Of a stretch of 64,000 bases of DNA, positions 44,224 through 52,704 are shown piece by piece. This DNA is from Halorussus salinisoli (GTDB lineage Archaea > Halobacteriota > Halobacteria > Halobacteriales > Haladaptataceae), in NCBI GenBank assembly GCA_005239435.1, contig SZNP01000004.1:558001-622000 (forward strand), read 5' to 3'. Every line of letters starts with the position of its first letter. Positions within the stretch are counted from its first letter, which is position 1. The notes under the pieces are model-generated. The model saw only the letters and a list, made by a program, of their open reading frames with translations. It had not been told where the DNA came from and searched no databases. The position numbers were made by a program, and so were the translations under genes.

Positions 44224-45879
44224 TTAGGCCTGCTCGGTGAATCGGTGGTAGGTGTGGATGTACCCCGTCACGCCGTTGTCCACGAATCCGTTAACGCGAT
44301 TATTGAATGCCCAGCGGACTGCCTGGTTCATCACGAAGATGCCAGCGGCTTCGTCGTTGATAATCTTCTGAGCCTCTTTGTACAGTGGCGCGCGCGCTTC
44401 GCGCTCTAGTTTCGTGCGAGCCTCGTCGAGCAGTTGGTCGACCCGATCGTTCTGGTACCACGACCCGCTCTGCCAGGAGCCGTGTTGACTGCTGTGCCAC
44501 GCCGGGTAGAGGAAGACGTCCGGGTCGACGTACGAGAAGCTGAGAGTCGTCGCAATCATCTGCGGCGACTCGGACTTGTTGGTGTGTCGAGAGACGATCC
44601 TAGACCACGGCTGCTTCTCGATTTGCATGTTCACGCCGAGTTCGTTGAGGTTTGACTGGAGCATCAGCCCGATGTTCTCTCGGATAGTCAGCCCGGTGAC
44701 GTACGTGTAGGTGAAGTCGAGTTCGTCGGCGCTGTACTGCGACTGGTCGATGAACTCCTTGGCCTTGTCGAGGTCAGTCTCGTACGTCTCGATGTCGTCG
44801 TTGTGCCCCCACATCGCCGACGGCAACGGCCCGTCGAGGTTCTCCGACTCGCCAGCCATGATGCCGTTCAGCACCGTCTCGTAGTCGAAGGCGTGTGACA
44901 TCGCCTTCCGGACGTTGACGTCGTCGAACGGTTGGCGCTGGTTGTGCATGAAGACGTACATCGGACTGAACGTCGCCTCCGTACTGACGTTGATGTCGGG
45001 GTGGTTGGCCAGCCGCTGGTAGGATTCGAGCGGGAGCCACTGCTCGGACATGTCCGCGTTGCCTTCCTCCATCATGCCAACCATGGTCGACGCCTCCTGG
45101 ATCATATTGAGGTCGACCTGTTCGTAGGTGTTCCCGTCGGCGAACTCTCCCCACCAGTCCTCGTTCTTCGAGAGCCTGATGTTCGTCTTCCGGTTGCGGT
45201 TCTCGAGTTCGTAGGGGCCGGACCCTGCGACGTTACTCTCCAGCCACTCAGAGCCGTAATCGCCCTGCTCGCCGTAATCCCCGCTGTCTTTTGTGTTCGC
45301 CTGGACCTCCTCCTTGTCGACGATAAACATGTAGGGGAGTGTTGCGATGAACGGTGCGAATACATTGTTGAGCGTGACGTCGACGGTGTAGTCGTCTACT
45401 TTCGTCACATTCTGTGGGTCCACGAGCCCGGCCCACATGAACGAAAACCCCTGTTGCATGTTCATCATCCGCCGGAAGGAGTAGACAACGTCGTCAGCGG
45501 TCAGGTCGTTCCCGCTGTGGAACTTCACTCCTTCGCGGATGGATAGCGTGTACGTCTTGTTGTCGTCGCTGACGGAGTAGTCCTCGGCAATCCAAGGAAT
45601 TACCTCGGGAGGCGACTTCTGATTGTAGTACATCAGCGGGTCGTACACGTTGTGAACCATGATGGCCTCGAACTCGTCAGAGGCCTTCATGGGGTCGATG
45701 GAACTCGGTGTCTGGGCGGTGACGTAGACGAAGTCGGTGCCGCTCGGGTCGGATTCTTGCTGAGAGCTGGCGCCGCTACGACCAGCCAGAAACATTCCTG
45801 TGGTGGCCGCTCCGCTGTATTTTAAGAGAGTTCGCCGGTCAATGCGTTCCGTACCCCGCTCCCCACCCTCTAGTGTCAT
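44224..45879 (-). CDS. oppA: Tat-exported peptide-binding protein (OppA/DppA, SBP family 5)
   Basis: A 551-residue extracellular solute-binding protein, first gene of the operon. The start at 45879 places a twin-arginine signal (TERIDRRTLLKYSGAATTG) at residues 10-30; no lipobox Cys follows, so anchoring is unclear. Family landmarks are VYDPLMYYNQ, YTLSIREGVKFHSGNDLTAD, DDVVYSFRRMM, and a C-terminal ARAPLYKEAQKIINDEA. Family-5 proteins bind di/oligopeptides, nickel, opines and other solutes. Its divergent neighbour is hyuA, so a cyclic amide or its peptide-like derivative is a plausible cargo. Confidence 0.9.
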   Translation of the reverse strand: MTLEGGERGTERIDRRTLLKYSGAATTGMFLAGRSGASSQQESDPSGTDFVYVTAQTPSSIDPMKASDEFEAIMVHNVYDPLMYYNQKSPPEVIPWIAEDYSVSDDNKTYTLSIREGVKFHSGNDLTADDVVYSFRRMMNMQQGFSFMWAGLVDPQNVTKVDDYTVDVTLNNVFAPFIATLPYMFIVDKEEVQANTKDSGDYGEQGDYGSEWLESNVAGSGPYELENRNRKTNIRLSKNEDWWGEFADGNTYEQVDLNMIQEASTMVGMMEEGNADMSEQWLPLESYQRLANHPDINVSTEATFSPMYVFMHNQRQPFDDVNVRKAMSHAFDYETVLNGIMAGESENLDGPLPSAMWGHNDDIETYETDLDKAKEFIDQSQYSADELDFTYTYVTGLTIRENIGLMLQSNLNELGVNMQIEKQPWSRIVSRHTNKSESPQMIATTLSFSYVDPDVFLYPAWHSSQHGSWQSGSWYQNDRVDQLLDEARTKLEREARAPLYKEAQKIINDEAAGIFVMNQAVRWAFNNRVNGFVDNGVTGYIHTYHRFTEQA

Positions 45880-45906
45880 GGTACACCATAACAAAGACCT
45901 GTCCCG

Positions 45907-45914
45907 ATTTAAGC
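45907..45914 (-). promoter_or_regulatory. Candidate TATA box for the opp operon
   Basis: GCTTAAAT (minus strand) is 28-35 bp before the oppA ATG, fitting a leaderless transcript. A 6-bp hairpin TTTTCC/GGAAAA (45916-45936) directly overlaps its upstream edge and could be an operator. The divergent hyuA promoter (TTTTTAAT near 46030) is in the same 192-bp region. Confidence 0.5.
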
Positions 45915-46071
45915 TTTTTCCTGCTGAAACGGAAAATGTGGCGGAACAGATTGTAAATCGGACGGTATATCCGTGAAATAAGACCATATCGTTCCCTAGT
46001 TTCGACAAAATGGTTTACCAATCAATACCTTTTTAATCAGAACTCCTGACTTACTTGGTGAGGGATAACAT

Positions 46072-48114
46072 ATGCCACAGAGGCTGGCAGTCGACATTGG
46101 GGGTACATTCGTCGACGCCATTACGTTCGACCAGGATGAACAGACCATCAACCTGGAGAAAGCGCCGACGACGGAAGAGGACCCGACGGAAGGCGTTCTC
46201 GACTCGATAGAAAAACTCGGATTGAATCTGGAGGCAACCGATACGTTCGTCCATGGGACGACGCTCGGTATCAATGCGTTTCTCGAGCGGGAGGGGGCCA
46301 CCACGGGCATCATCACGAACGAGGGGTTCCGCGACGTCTACGAGATCGGACGCACCAACCTCGAGCGAGACGCAATGTACGACATCACTTACGAGAAACC
46401 AGAGACGCTGGCCCGACGACGCAACCGTATCGGCGTCCCCGGTCGACTCAAGGCCGACGGATCCGAGAAGGATCCGCTGGACGAGGACGCCGTCGAGGAG
46501 GCCGCATCGACGCTGCTAGAGGACCGCGGCGTCGAATCGCTCGCTATCTGTTTTCTCCACTCCTACGCGAACTCCGGGCACGAACAGCAAGCAGGAGCCA
46601 TAATACAGGAGCAATTTCCCGACGCCACAGTGTCGCTCTCCAGCGATATCACTAACGAGTATCGCGAGTACGAGCGGACGAGCACCACCGTTCTCGACGG
46701 GTACATCAAGCCGATTTTCGAGTCCTACGTCGACCGGTTGGACTCAAAGCTCTCTGACGACGGCTTTGACGGAGAATTCTTCATCACGCGCTCTGGCGGG
46801 GGTGCGCTCGACGCCGAGAACGCCAAAACAGCGCCGGTTCACACGATACTCTCCGGGCCAGCAGGAGGTCTCATCGGTGCGTCCGCGGTCGGTGACGCGA
46901 CGGGACGGCAGAACCTCACCGCCGTCGACATGGGTGGGACGAGTCTCGACGCCTGCGTCGTCGAGGACGGAACGCCGGCTGTCGAGTACGAGTCGAAACT
47001 CGGCCACCTCCCCGTGATGATTCCCGTCTACGATATCCGGACCATCGGGGCAGGCGGCGGGAGCATCGCGTGGCTCGATTCGGGCCTTCTCAAGGTCGGT
47101 CCGAAGAGCGCAGGTGCCGACCCTGGTCCGATATGCTATGGCCAAGGTGGCACCGAACCGACGCTCACCGACGCCGCACTGCTCCTCGGCTACCTCGACC
47201 CCGACGCGTTCCTAGGTGGCGAGATGGAACTCGACACCGAGGCTGCGCGCGACGGCATCGAACAGCAACTCGCTTCACCGCTCGACACGACCCTCCAAGA
47301 TGTCTCTCGGGGCGTCTTCGACGTCACGCTCGCGAACACAGTGGGAGCGATTCGTGAGATTACCGTCGAGAAGGGGCTCGACCCCCGTGACTTCACGATG
47401 GTCGCGTACGGCGGTGCTGGGCCGATGTTCGTACCGTTGCTCGCCCGCGAGATGAACGTCGGCGAAGTGCTCGTTCCGCAGGCTCCATCAGTGTTCTCGG
47501 CGTGGGGCATGCTGATGGCCGACGTTGTCTATGACTACTCCCAGACTCACATCGAGGTGCTGGAGGACGTCAGTTTCGAGGAGGACCTTCAGGCAGAGTT
47601 CGAGACGCTCGAGGCGGAGGGCAGGGCGACTCTGGAGGACGAAGGGTTCACTCCGGACCGCCAGTCGTTCGAGCGCAGCGTCGAGATGCGGTACTTCGGC
47701 CAAGAGCACACGGTGGAGGTACCGGCCGAAGGCGTCGACGGTATCGACAAACTCAGCGAGCGCTTCGATGAGGTGCACCAGTCGCGATACGGCCACACGA
47801 TGGACGACCCTGCGCAGGTCGTCCACCTCCGGGTTCGCGCTGTCGGCGAAAACGACAAGCCCGTACTCGCCCGAGAAGGCGAAAGTACGAGTGTCGAGGA
47901 CCCGCATCACGGGACCCGGGAGGCGTACTGCTTTGCGACCGACCAACTGACCGAGTTCGACATCTACAAGCGCGGTGGACTGTCGGAAGGGGATACCATC
48001 GACGGACCGTGCATCATCGAGGAACCGACCACGACGATAATCATGCAGTCCGACCAGACGGCGACCATCGACGAGTTCGGCCACATCATCATCACTGGGG
48101 GTGACGGCGAATGA
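46072..48114 (+). CDS. hyuA: Hydantoinase A / N-methylhydantoinase A
   Basis: A 680-residue ATP-dependent cyclic-amidase subunit of the ASKHA-like fold. The phosphate loop is LAVDIGGTFVDAITFD at residues 5-20 (GGTFVD instead of the common GGTFTD). Next come FVHGTTLGINAFLEREGA, SLAICFLHSYANSGHE, the catalytic-domain core TRSGGGALDAENAKTAPVHT and DMGGTSLDACVV, and the C-terminal domain with PCIIEEPTTTIIM. It acts with the HyuB encoded next, overlapping it by 4 bp. GGTGAGG upstream serves as ribosome binding site. It is the only complete hyuA for three hyuB genes in the window. Confidence 0.9.
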   Translation: MPQRLAVDIGGTFVDAITFDQDEQTINLEKAPTTEEDPTEGVLDSIEKLGLNLEATDTFVHGTTLGINAFLEREGATTGIITNEGFRDVYEIGRTNLERDAMYDITYEKPETLARRRNRIGVPGRLKADGSEKDPLDEDAVEEAASTLLEDRGVESLAICFLHSYANSGHEQQAGAIIQEQFPDATVSLSSDITNEYREYERTSTTVLDGYIKPIFESYVDRLDSKLSDDGFDGEFFITRSGGGALDAENAKTAPVHTILSGPAGGLIGASAVGDATGRQNLTAVDMGGTSLDACVVEDGTPAVEYESKLGHLPVMIPVYDIRTIGAGGGSIAWLDSGLLKVGPKSAGADPGPICYGQGGTEPTLTDAALLLGYLDPDAFLGGEMELDTEAARDGIEQQLASPLDTTLQDVSRGVFDVTLANTVGAIREITVEKGLDPRDFTMVAYGGAGPMFVPLLAREMNVGEVLVPQAPSVFSAWGMLMADVVYDYSQTHIEVLEDVSFEEDLQAEFETLEAEGRATLEDEGFTPDRQSFERSVEMRYFGQEHTVEVPAEGVDGIDKLSERFDEVHQSRYGHTMDDPAQVVHLRVRAVGENDKPVLAREGESTSVEDPHHGTREAYCFATDQLTEFDIYKRGGLSEGDTIDGPCIIEEPTTTIIMQSDQTATIDEFGHIIITGGDGE

Positions 48115-49844
48115 GCCAGACGACTGCTGACGTCGACGCTGCCACGGTCGAGGTCATTCGGAACTACCTGACCTCTGCCGCCACCGAGATGCAACGAACC
48201 CTCGTCCGCACCGCTTACAACGCCATCGTCTACGAGATTCTGGATTTCGGCATCTCGATGTACGACAAGGATCTCAATCTCATCGCCGACTCGCCCGGGC
48301 TGGCGCTGTTCCTCGGCGCGAACGACTACGGTCTAGAGAAAGGCGTCGAGCACGTCGGGGAGGAGAATCTGGATCCCGGCGACGTCGTCCTCCTCAACTA
48401 TCCTTACTGGAGCGGCACCCACACACTGGACGTGCTGGTGTTCGCGCCCGTCTTCGACGATGATGAGGAACTCATCGGGTACACGACCTGTCGAGCACAC
48501 TGGCTGGACCTGGGTGCGAAAGACTCCGGCTACGTCCTCGATTCGACCGACGTCCATCAGGAAGGCCTCATCTTCCCGGGGACGAAGGTCTACAAGCAGG
48601 GCGAACCGGACGAGGAGATCCTCGACCTGATTCGCTATAATTCCCGTCTCCCCGACAAAGTCATCGGCGATTTGAACGCCCAGTTCGCGGCGATAAACAC
48701 AGGCAACGCCCGTCTGCGCGAACTCCACGAGAAGTACGGTACGGAGACGGTCGAGACGGCCATCGACGAGATCCTGGACCACGGCGAACGAACCGCCACC
48801 GAAGCGGTTCGAGAACTTCCGGACGGTACGTGGTCGGCGGTCGACTATGCCGACGGCACACCCGCTAGCGACCGCGACTCCGACGACCTCATCCGACTCG
48901 AAGTCGAGGTGACCATTGACGGCGATGAGTTCACCGTCGACTTCTCGGGATCCGACGACGAGGTCAACGAACCACTCAACATCCCTATCGGGATGACCGA
49001 AACTATCACGAAACTCTGTTTCAAGTCGATTACCACCCCGGAGGAGGACTCGAACGAGGGACAGTACGAACCCCTGAACGTCGTCGCACCCGAGGGGAAC
49101 ATCTTCCACGCCACGTATCCGGCCCCGACGTTCACCATCTGGACGGCCATCATCGGCATCGACGTCATCTACAAGGCGCTCGCGAAGGCCATTCCCGACC
49201 AGATTCCGGCCAGTTCCGGCGGCGACCTGCTGTCTATCATGGTGTATGGGGAGAACCCAGAGACAGGCCAGCAGTTCGTTGAGGCGAACAACGAGGGCGT
49301 CGGCTGGGGGGCGACCCCCGATCACGACGGAGCGAACGCCCTGATGCACATCAGCGAAACCATGGTCCAGAACGTCCCCATCGAGGTGTACGAGAACAAG
49401 GCTCCACTCGAAATCGACCGCCTGAAACTCCGCCAGGACTCGGGCGGCGCAGGCAAGTACCGGGGAGGCCTCGGCATCCAGCGTAACTACACGTTCACAC
49501 ATCCCGTCGGCGCGCTCTCAATAATTCAGAAGACGAAAACGGACAACTGGGGACTCGAAGGCGGGAAGTCGGGTGCACGCAATGCCGTCGTCCTCCACCC
49601 CGGAACCGAGAAAGAGGAGTGGACTGGGATGATGCGCGAAACATTCGCCGCTGGCGAGGGACTGTCGAATCGCTCCGGCGGCGGCGCGGGACGCGGCGAC
49701 CCGTTCGAGCGCGACCCCGAGAAGGTTCGCGAAGACGTCCTCGACGAGTACGTCTCCCGAAAAGCCGCCCGCGAAGAGTACGGCGTCGTACTCACGGACG
49801 ACGGCGAGATCGACGAGGCAGCCACAGAGTCGCTGCGCTCATGA
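48111..49844 (+). CDS. hyuB: Hydantoinase B / oxoprolinase-type subunit (copy 3, paired with hyuA)
   Basis: A 577-residue HyuB that starts in the hyuA stop (ATGA), so this is the true A/B pair. It shows TADVDAATVEVIRNYLTSA, DSPGLALFLGANDYGLEKG, SSGGDLLSIMVYGENPETG and SNRSGGGAGRGDP. It is about 24 residues shorter than copy 2, partly from a deletion in the region after RNAVVLHP. The last 23 residues equal those of copy 2. HyuA/HyuB hydrolyses hydantoins, N-methylhydantoin or 5-oxoproline with ATP. It is followed, again by an ATGA overlap, by a broken M24 gene. Confidence 0.89.
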   Translation: MSQTTADVDAATVEVIRNYLTSAATEMQRTLVRTAYNAIVYEILDFGISMYDKDLNLIADSPGLALFLGANDYGLEKGVEHVGEENLDPGDVVLLNYPYWSGTHTLDVLVFAPVFDDDEELIGYTTCRAHWLDLGAKDSGYVLDSTDVHQEGLIFPGTKVYKQGEPDEEILDLIRYNSRLPDKVIGDLNAQFAAINTGNARLRELHEKYGTETVETAIDEILDHGERTATEAVRELPDGTWSAVDYADGTPASDRDSDDLIRLEVEVTIDGDEFTVDFSGSDDEVNEPLNIPIGMTETITKLCFKSITTPEEDSNEGQYEPLNVVAPEGNIFHATYPAPTFTIWTAIIGIDVIYKALAKAIPDQIPASSGGDLLSIMVYGENPETGQQFVEANNEGVGWGATPDHDGANALMHISETMVQNVPIEVYENKAPLEIDRLKLRQDSGGAGKYRGGLGIQRNYTFTHPVGALSIIQKTKTDNWGLEGGKSGARNAVVLHPGTEKEEWTGMMRETFAAGEGLSNRSGGGAGRGDPFERDPEKVREDVLDEYVSRKAAREEYGVVLTDDGEIDEAATESLRS

Positions 49845-50313
49845 GTAATCAGTCGGCTTTCGAACGTCGAACGCGGACGTGCCAGCGGTCACTGGCCAAC
49901 TCGGACGCAGACGCCGTCGACCTATTCCCGAGTTCGAACCTGTACTACCTCTCGAGGGATTTGAAGCGCACTACCGGGTCGTACGAGATGCCAATAAGGC
50001 GGGCGTCGACGCGATTGAACCCGGTGTCGAAGCCCAAGCGATTGACCGGGCCGCATGCACTGTGATCGAAGACGCGGGTTTCGGCGACGAGTTCATCCAC
50101 CGGACGGGCCACGGCGTCGGCCTCAATGTACACGAACCAACGTACATCGTCGAGGGTAACGACCGCGAACTCGAACCGGGGATGGTGTTCAGCGTCGAAC
50201 CGGGGGTCTACCTGAAAGAGGAGTTCGGCGTCCGCATCGAAGACCTCATCGTCGTCGCTGAGGACGTCTGCGAACAACTGAACGACCCCGAACGAACGTG
50301 GAAACCACTTTGA
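49841..50313 (+). pseudogene. M24-family peptidase gene with internal deletion and frameshift
   Basis: The start overlaps the hyuB stop and reads AFERRTRTCQRSLANSDADA, then FPSSNLYYLSRD, the usual N-terminus of haloarchaeal M24 (Xaa-Pro) peptidases. At about 49957 the sense continues in another frame: FEAHYRVVRDANKAGVDAIE, then FIHRTGHGVGLNVHEP and FSVEPGVYL to VRIEDLIVV. About 200 central residues, including the two Asp ligands, are missing. The surviving C-terminus has the normal R-I-E-D Glu, unlike the intact homologue at 26351. It was probably the third gene of the hyuA-hyuB operon. Confidence 0.78.
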
Positions 50314-50419
50314 GCACTCGGCCAAGCCAAGGAATCCAACACACCAGAACCGCTCGAACGGCTACGGCAGACAGACCCGCCGTCCTCGTCTCACCGCCAT
50401 CCGCATCCTCAGGCACCAC

Positions 50420-50472
50420 AAAATGCGCTGAAAGGTGGCGGATGACCAGCACTCGCATCGATATCGATGTCG
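50420..50472. repeat. Copy 2 of the 53-bp segment shared with 30320-30372
   Basis: Gap-free match, about 43 of 53 bases, to 30320-30372. Here the start codon is intact (ATG at 50442, giving MTSTRIDIDV). Immediately after the shared segment, the reading frame switches from hyuA-like to a flavin-oxidase fragment. Confidence 0.7.
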
Positions 50473-51153
50473 AGCAATCCTCGACCACGGCTCACGTCAT
50501 CTCCTTCCCCGACCGACGACGCACCATACAGGCCGTCTCAGAATGCATCCAATACGGGTTAAATCCGGGTACCATCGAGTTCGTTGACGCACTCTCGATC
50601 GAACTCATCAACGACTATCGATCTGACGTCTCGTTACCGGAGGAACCCACACTCATCCTCAAACTCCACGGTAACAACGATGGCATCGAAGAAGACGTAG
50701 CGTTCGCTCGAAGTATTTGTGAAGACTACGGCGCACGGACGTGAGACGACGCGACAGACGACGAACTGGACAGGGTTTGGCAAGCCCGCCGGGATGCACT
50801 GCCAGCTGCCCGTGCCTACCGAGAAGACTGGGACGTGGCGGTCATTGGCGATGTTGTGGTCCTGATTTCGAAGTACCCGGATATCATCGAAGCTGTCTCT
50901 GAGATTAGTGATGACCTCGATCTGCTGACGCCATGTGTTGGCCATGCGGGCGATGGAGTTGAACGATCAGGTCGTCCGTGCGGCCATCGAAATGGGTGGC
51001 ACTGCAACGGGCGAACACGGCGTCGGTATTGGCAATCGAAAATTTCTTGACCAGGAATACGGGGCAACAGTTGACGTGGTGGCCGCCATCAAAGAGACGA
51101 TTGATCCAAACAGTATCATGAATTCCTGGAAAGTCCTGCCCGACGCGGAGTGA
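50442..51153 (+). pseudogene. FAD-linked oxidase (GlcD/D-lactate dehydrogenase-like) remnant fused to a hyuA start
   Basis: After a hyuA-like opening, the frame reads IEFVDALSIELINDYRSDVS, LILKLHGNNDGIEEDVAFAR and ICEDYGART. An in-frame TGA at 50742-50744 (probably once TGG) is followed in the same frame by WQARRDALPAARAYREDWDV, then LLTPCVGHAGDG. A deletion plus frameshift near 50950 leads to ELNDQVVRAAIEMGGTATGE, HGVGIGNRKFL and DPNSIMNSWKVLPDAE. These are the C-terminal half of GlcD-type FAD oxidases. The FAD-binding N-terminal half is absent. It is non-functional. Confidence 0.75.
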
Positions 51154-51629
51154 ATTTGGTTCACGTCTTCGCACGATGTGTTGACGGAAGTTTTTGTAAT
51201 CTAGGTGGTTAGTATGTAGATAATATACGTAGGGAGAACTAACATCTATTTGTCAGTACTGGACTGCGGTTGCTCTAACGAGATTACTTCCGTGAACCTA
51301 TGATCTGTACGACTTTCTGCGATTGACAGCGGATTACTAGTTCAGGCTCATTTCGAAGCAGACCTTCGAAATCAGTAGCACCGATGATAATCAACTTGAT
51401 TATCAGCATGGCAACAGAGTAGTAAAAGTACCTCAATTCAAGACGTAATAGTTATACAACCCGGGTGTTTGGACGGAGTGAGAAATCTTCCTTTTAGATA
51501 TATTGACTATGAGGGAGAGGTCTGTATTTTGGTTACCGAAACAGGATCAGCTACAATTACTTCTGTGCTAGCTCGTTCCATTTCAAGGCGAAAATGTACG
51601 CTGTTTAGGACGTCCAAATAGGTTCGGAA
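51154..51629. other. AT-rich intergenic region, no gene seen
   Basis: 476 bp with lower GC than its neighbours and no supported frame on either strand. It marks the boundary between the catabolic island and the next gene cluster. Confidence 0.55.
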
Positions 51630-52037
51630 CTAGATGTCAAAAACATCGAGGCCCGTCCGTTCATCGAGACTATGCGTAAGTTCTGTTTTACCGAGGAATA
51701 TGACGATCTCAAAGGTACCTGATACAGTAGCACCAGCACAATGGCCTCCGATCGACTCAAACGACTCAGTTCCCAACTGGATGTGAGTATGGATTTTATC
51801 AGGCCCAATGTTCCCGAGGAAGCTCGTCACCTCGAACTGGCCCGTGAACTCTTCGTCGTTGTATTGTTGCTCCTCAACGTTGTAGTGTCCAAGAACAACA
51901 TTATCGACAGCTCCGATTCCCATCAAAAATCCGTTCTGAATGTCGTATTCGTCGCGAAGCGATTCCAACGATTCCAATACTTCCTCACCCGGGTCAAGCC
52001 GAACGACTATCTTGTTCTCTTCATGAACGGAATCCAT
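51630..52037 (-). CDS. PPC/DUF296-domain protein
   Basis: A 135-residue protein forming one PPC (plant and prokaryote conserved, DUF296) domain. It starts MDSVHEENKIVVRLDPGEEV and continues YDIQNGFLMGIGAVDNVVLG. The conserved His cluster is in HTHIQLGTESFESIGGHCAG, where three His probably bind metal in the trimer. Archaeal and bacterial PPC proteins are small trimers of unknown, possibly ligand-binding or regulatory, role. The ATG at 52037 fits the domain start better than one 13 codons upstream. It has no clear operon partner; local GC is lower than in the surrounding genes. Confidence 0.82.
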   Translation of the reverse strand: MDSVHEENKIVVRLDPGEEVLESLESLRDEYDIQNGFLMGIGAVDNVVLGHYNVEEQQYNDEEFTGQFEVTSFLGNIGPDKIHTHIQLGTESFESIGGHCAGATVSGTFEIVIFLGKTELTHSLDERTGLDVFDI

Positions 52038-52264
52038 GATAACACCAAGAACAACTACGGAAACACCGCACTTCAAACTACCCCTCCCACCAAGAAGAAG
52101 AACCCGTATTCAAATCTCAACGAATATCACCATTCGAACCCGTGGGCATCTATGAATACTCGCTACTCAAACTATACCCATACCTGCCAATCGCTTGCAA
52201 TGGAGTTGAAGAAAATCAGTGACCTCACACTAAGAGAAAACCCTCTAGCGTCCTCGAATCCGTG

Positions 52265-52381
52265 TCAGTCTGCAGGGTGTTTCCGAACCCAGCCGCATTC
52301 CAGACAGTGTTGGAGGCCGTGGTCATCCACAACGGTACTATCACATTCTGGACAGGGCGGTACGTCATTTGCCGAAGTCAT
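52265..52381 (-). CDS. Mini zinc-ribbon protein (38 residues)
   Basis: A 38-residue frame from ATG at 52381: DVPPCPECDSTVVDDHGLQ, then HCLECGWVRKHPAD. Two C-x2-C knuckles separated by 14 residues form a classic TFIIB-like zinc ribbon, and haloarchaea encode several such minimal proteins. The preceding 31 codons of the open frame are unlike the family. Its role is unknown. Confidence 0.65.
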   Translation of the reverse strand: MTSANDVPPCPECDSTVVDDHGLQHCLECGWVRKHPAD

Positions 52382-52704
52382 GATTCGTGTCCTGTTGAAA
52401 CCATTATCAGGAATTAAATAGTGGACACGGTGGCGGTAGTTTTTGCAGCCTTCTCGAGATGGAAGACTTGTCAATCACCCCTCATTCACGGTCAAGTATC
52501 GAGAGTAACCGCCACCCAAGACGGCCAAGACAAAACATCAGCGAAGTCTTCAGCTTCTCATAACTGGACCAGAAGAATCCACAAACCGGAGCTAAAAACG
52601 TAGATATTGTCCGCGAACAACGGGGACGGACACAATCTACTAGAAAAGCATCGCCCACAAGGGGAGACTCACCGGACTCAAAAAAGCGGTTCGGAATGAA
52701 CTAC
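52382..52704. other. Intergenic region, no gene seen
   Basis: 323 bp between the mini zinc ribbon and the enolase-superfamily gene (whose stop is at 52705). No supported gene; it may contain the 3' end signals of the latter. Confidence 0.5.

Noticed and set aside
48333..49502. A 389-codon minus-strand frame
   Set aside because: Antisense shadow of hyuB; similar shadows (36085-36492, 36523-37452) occur over copy 2 because the genes share sequence.
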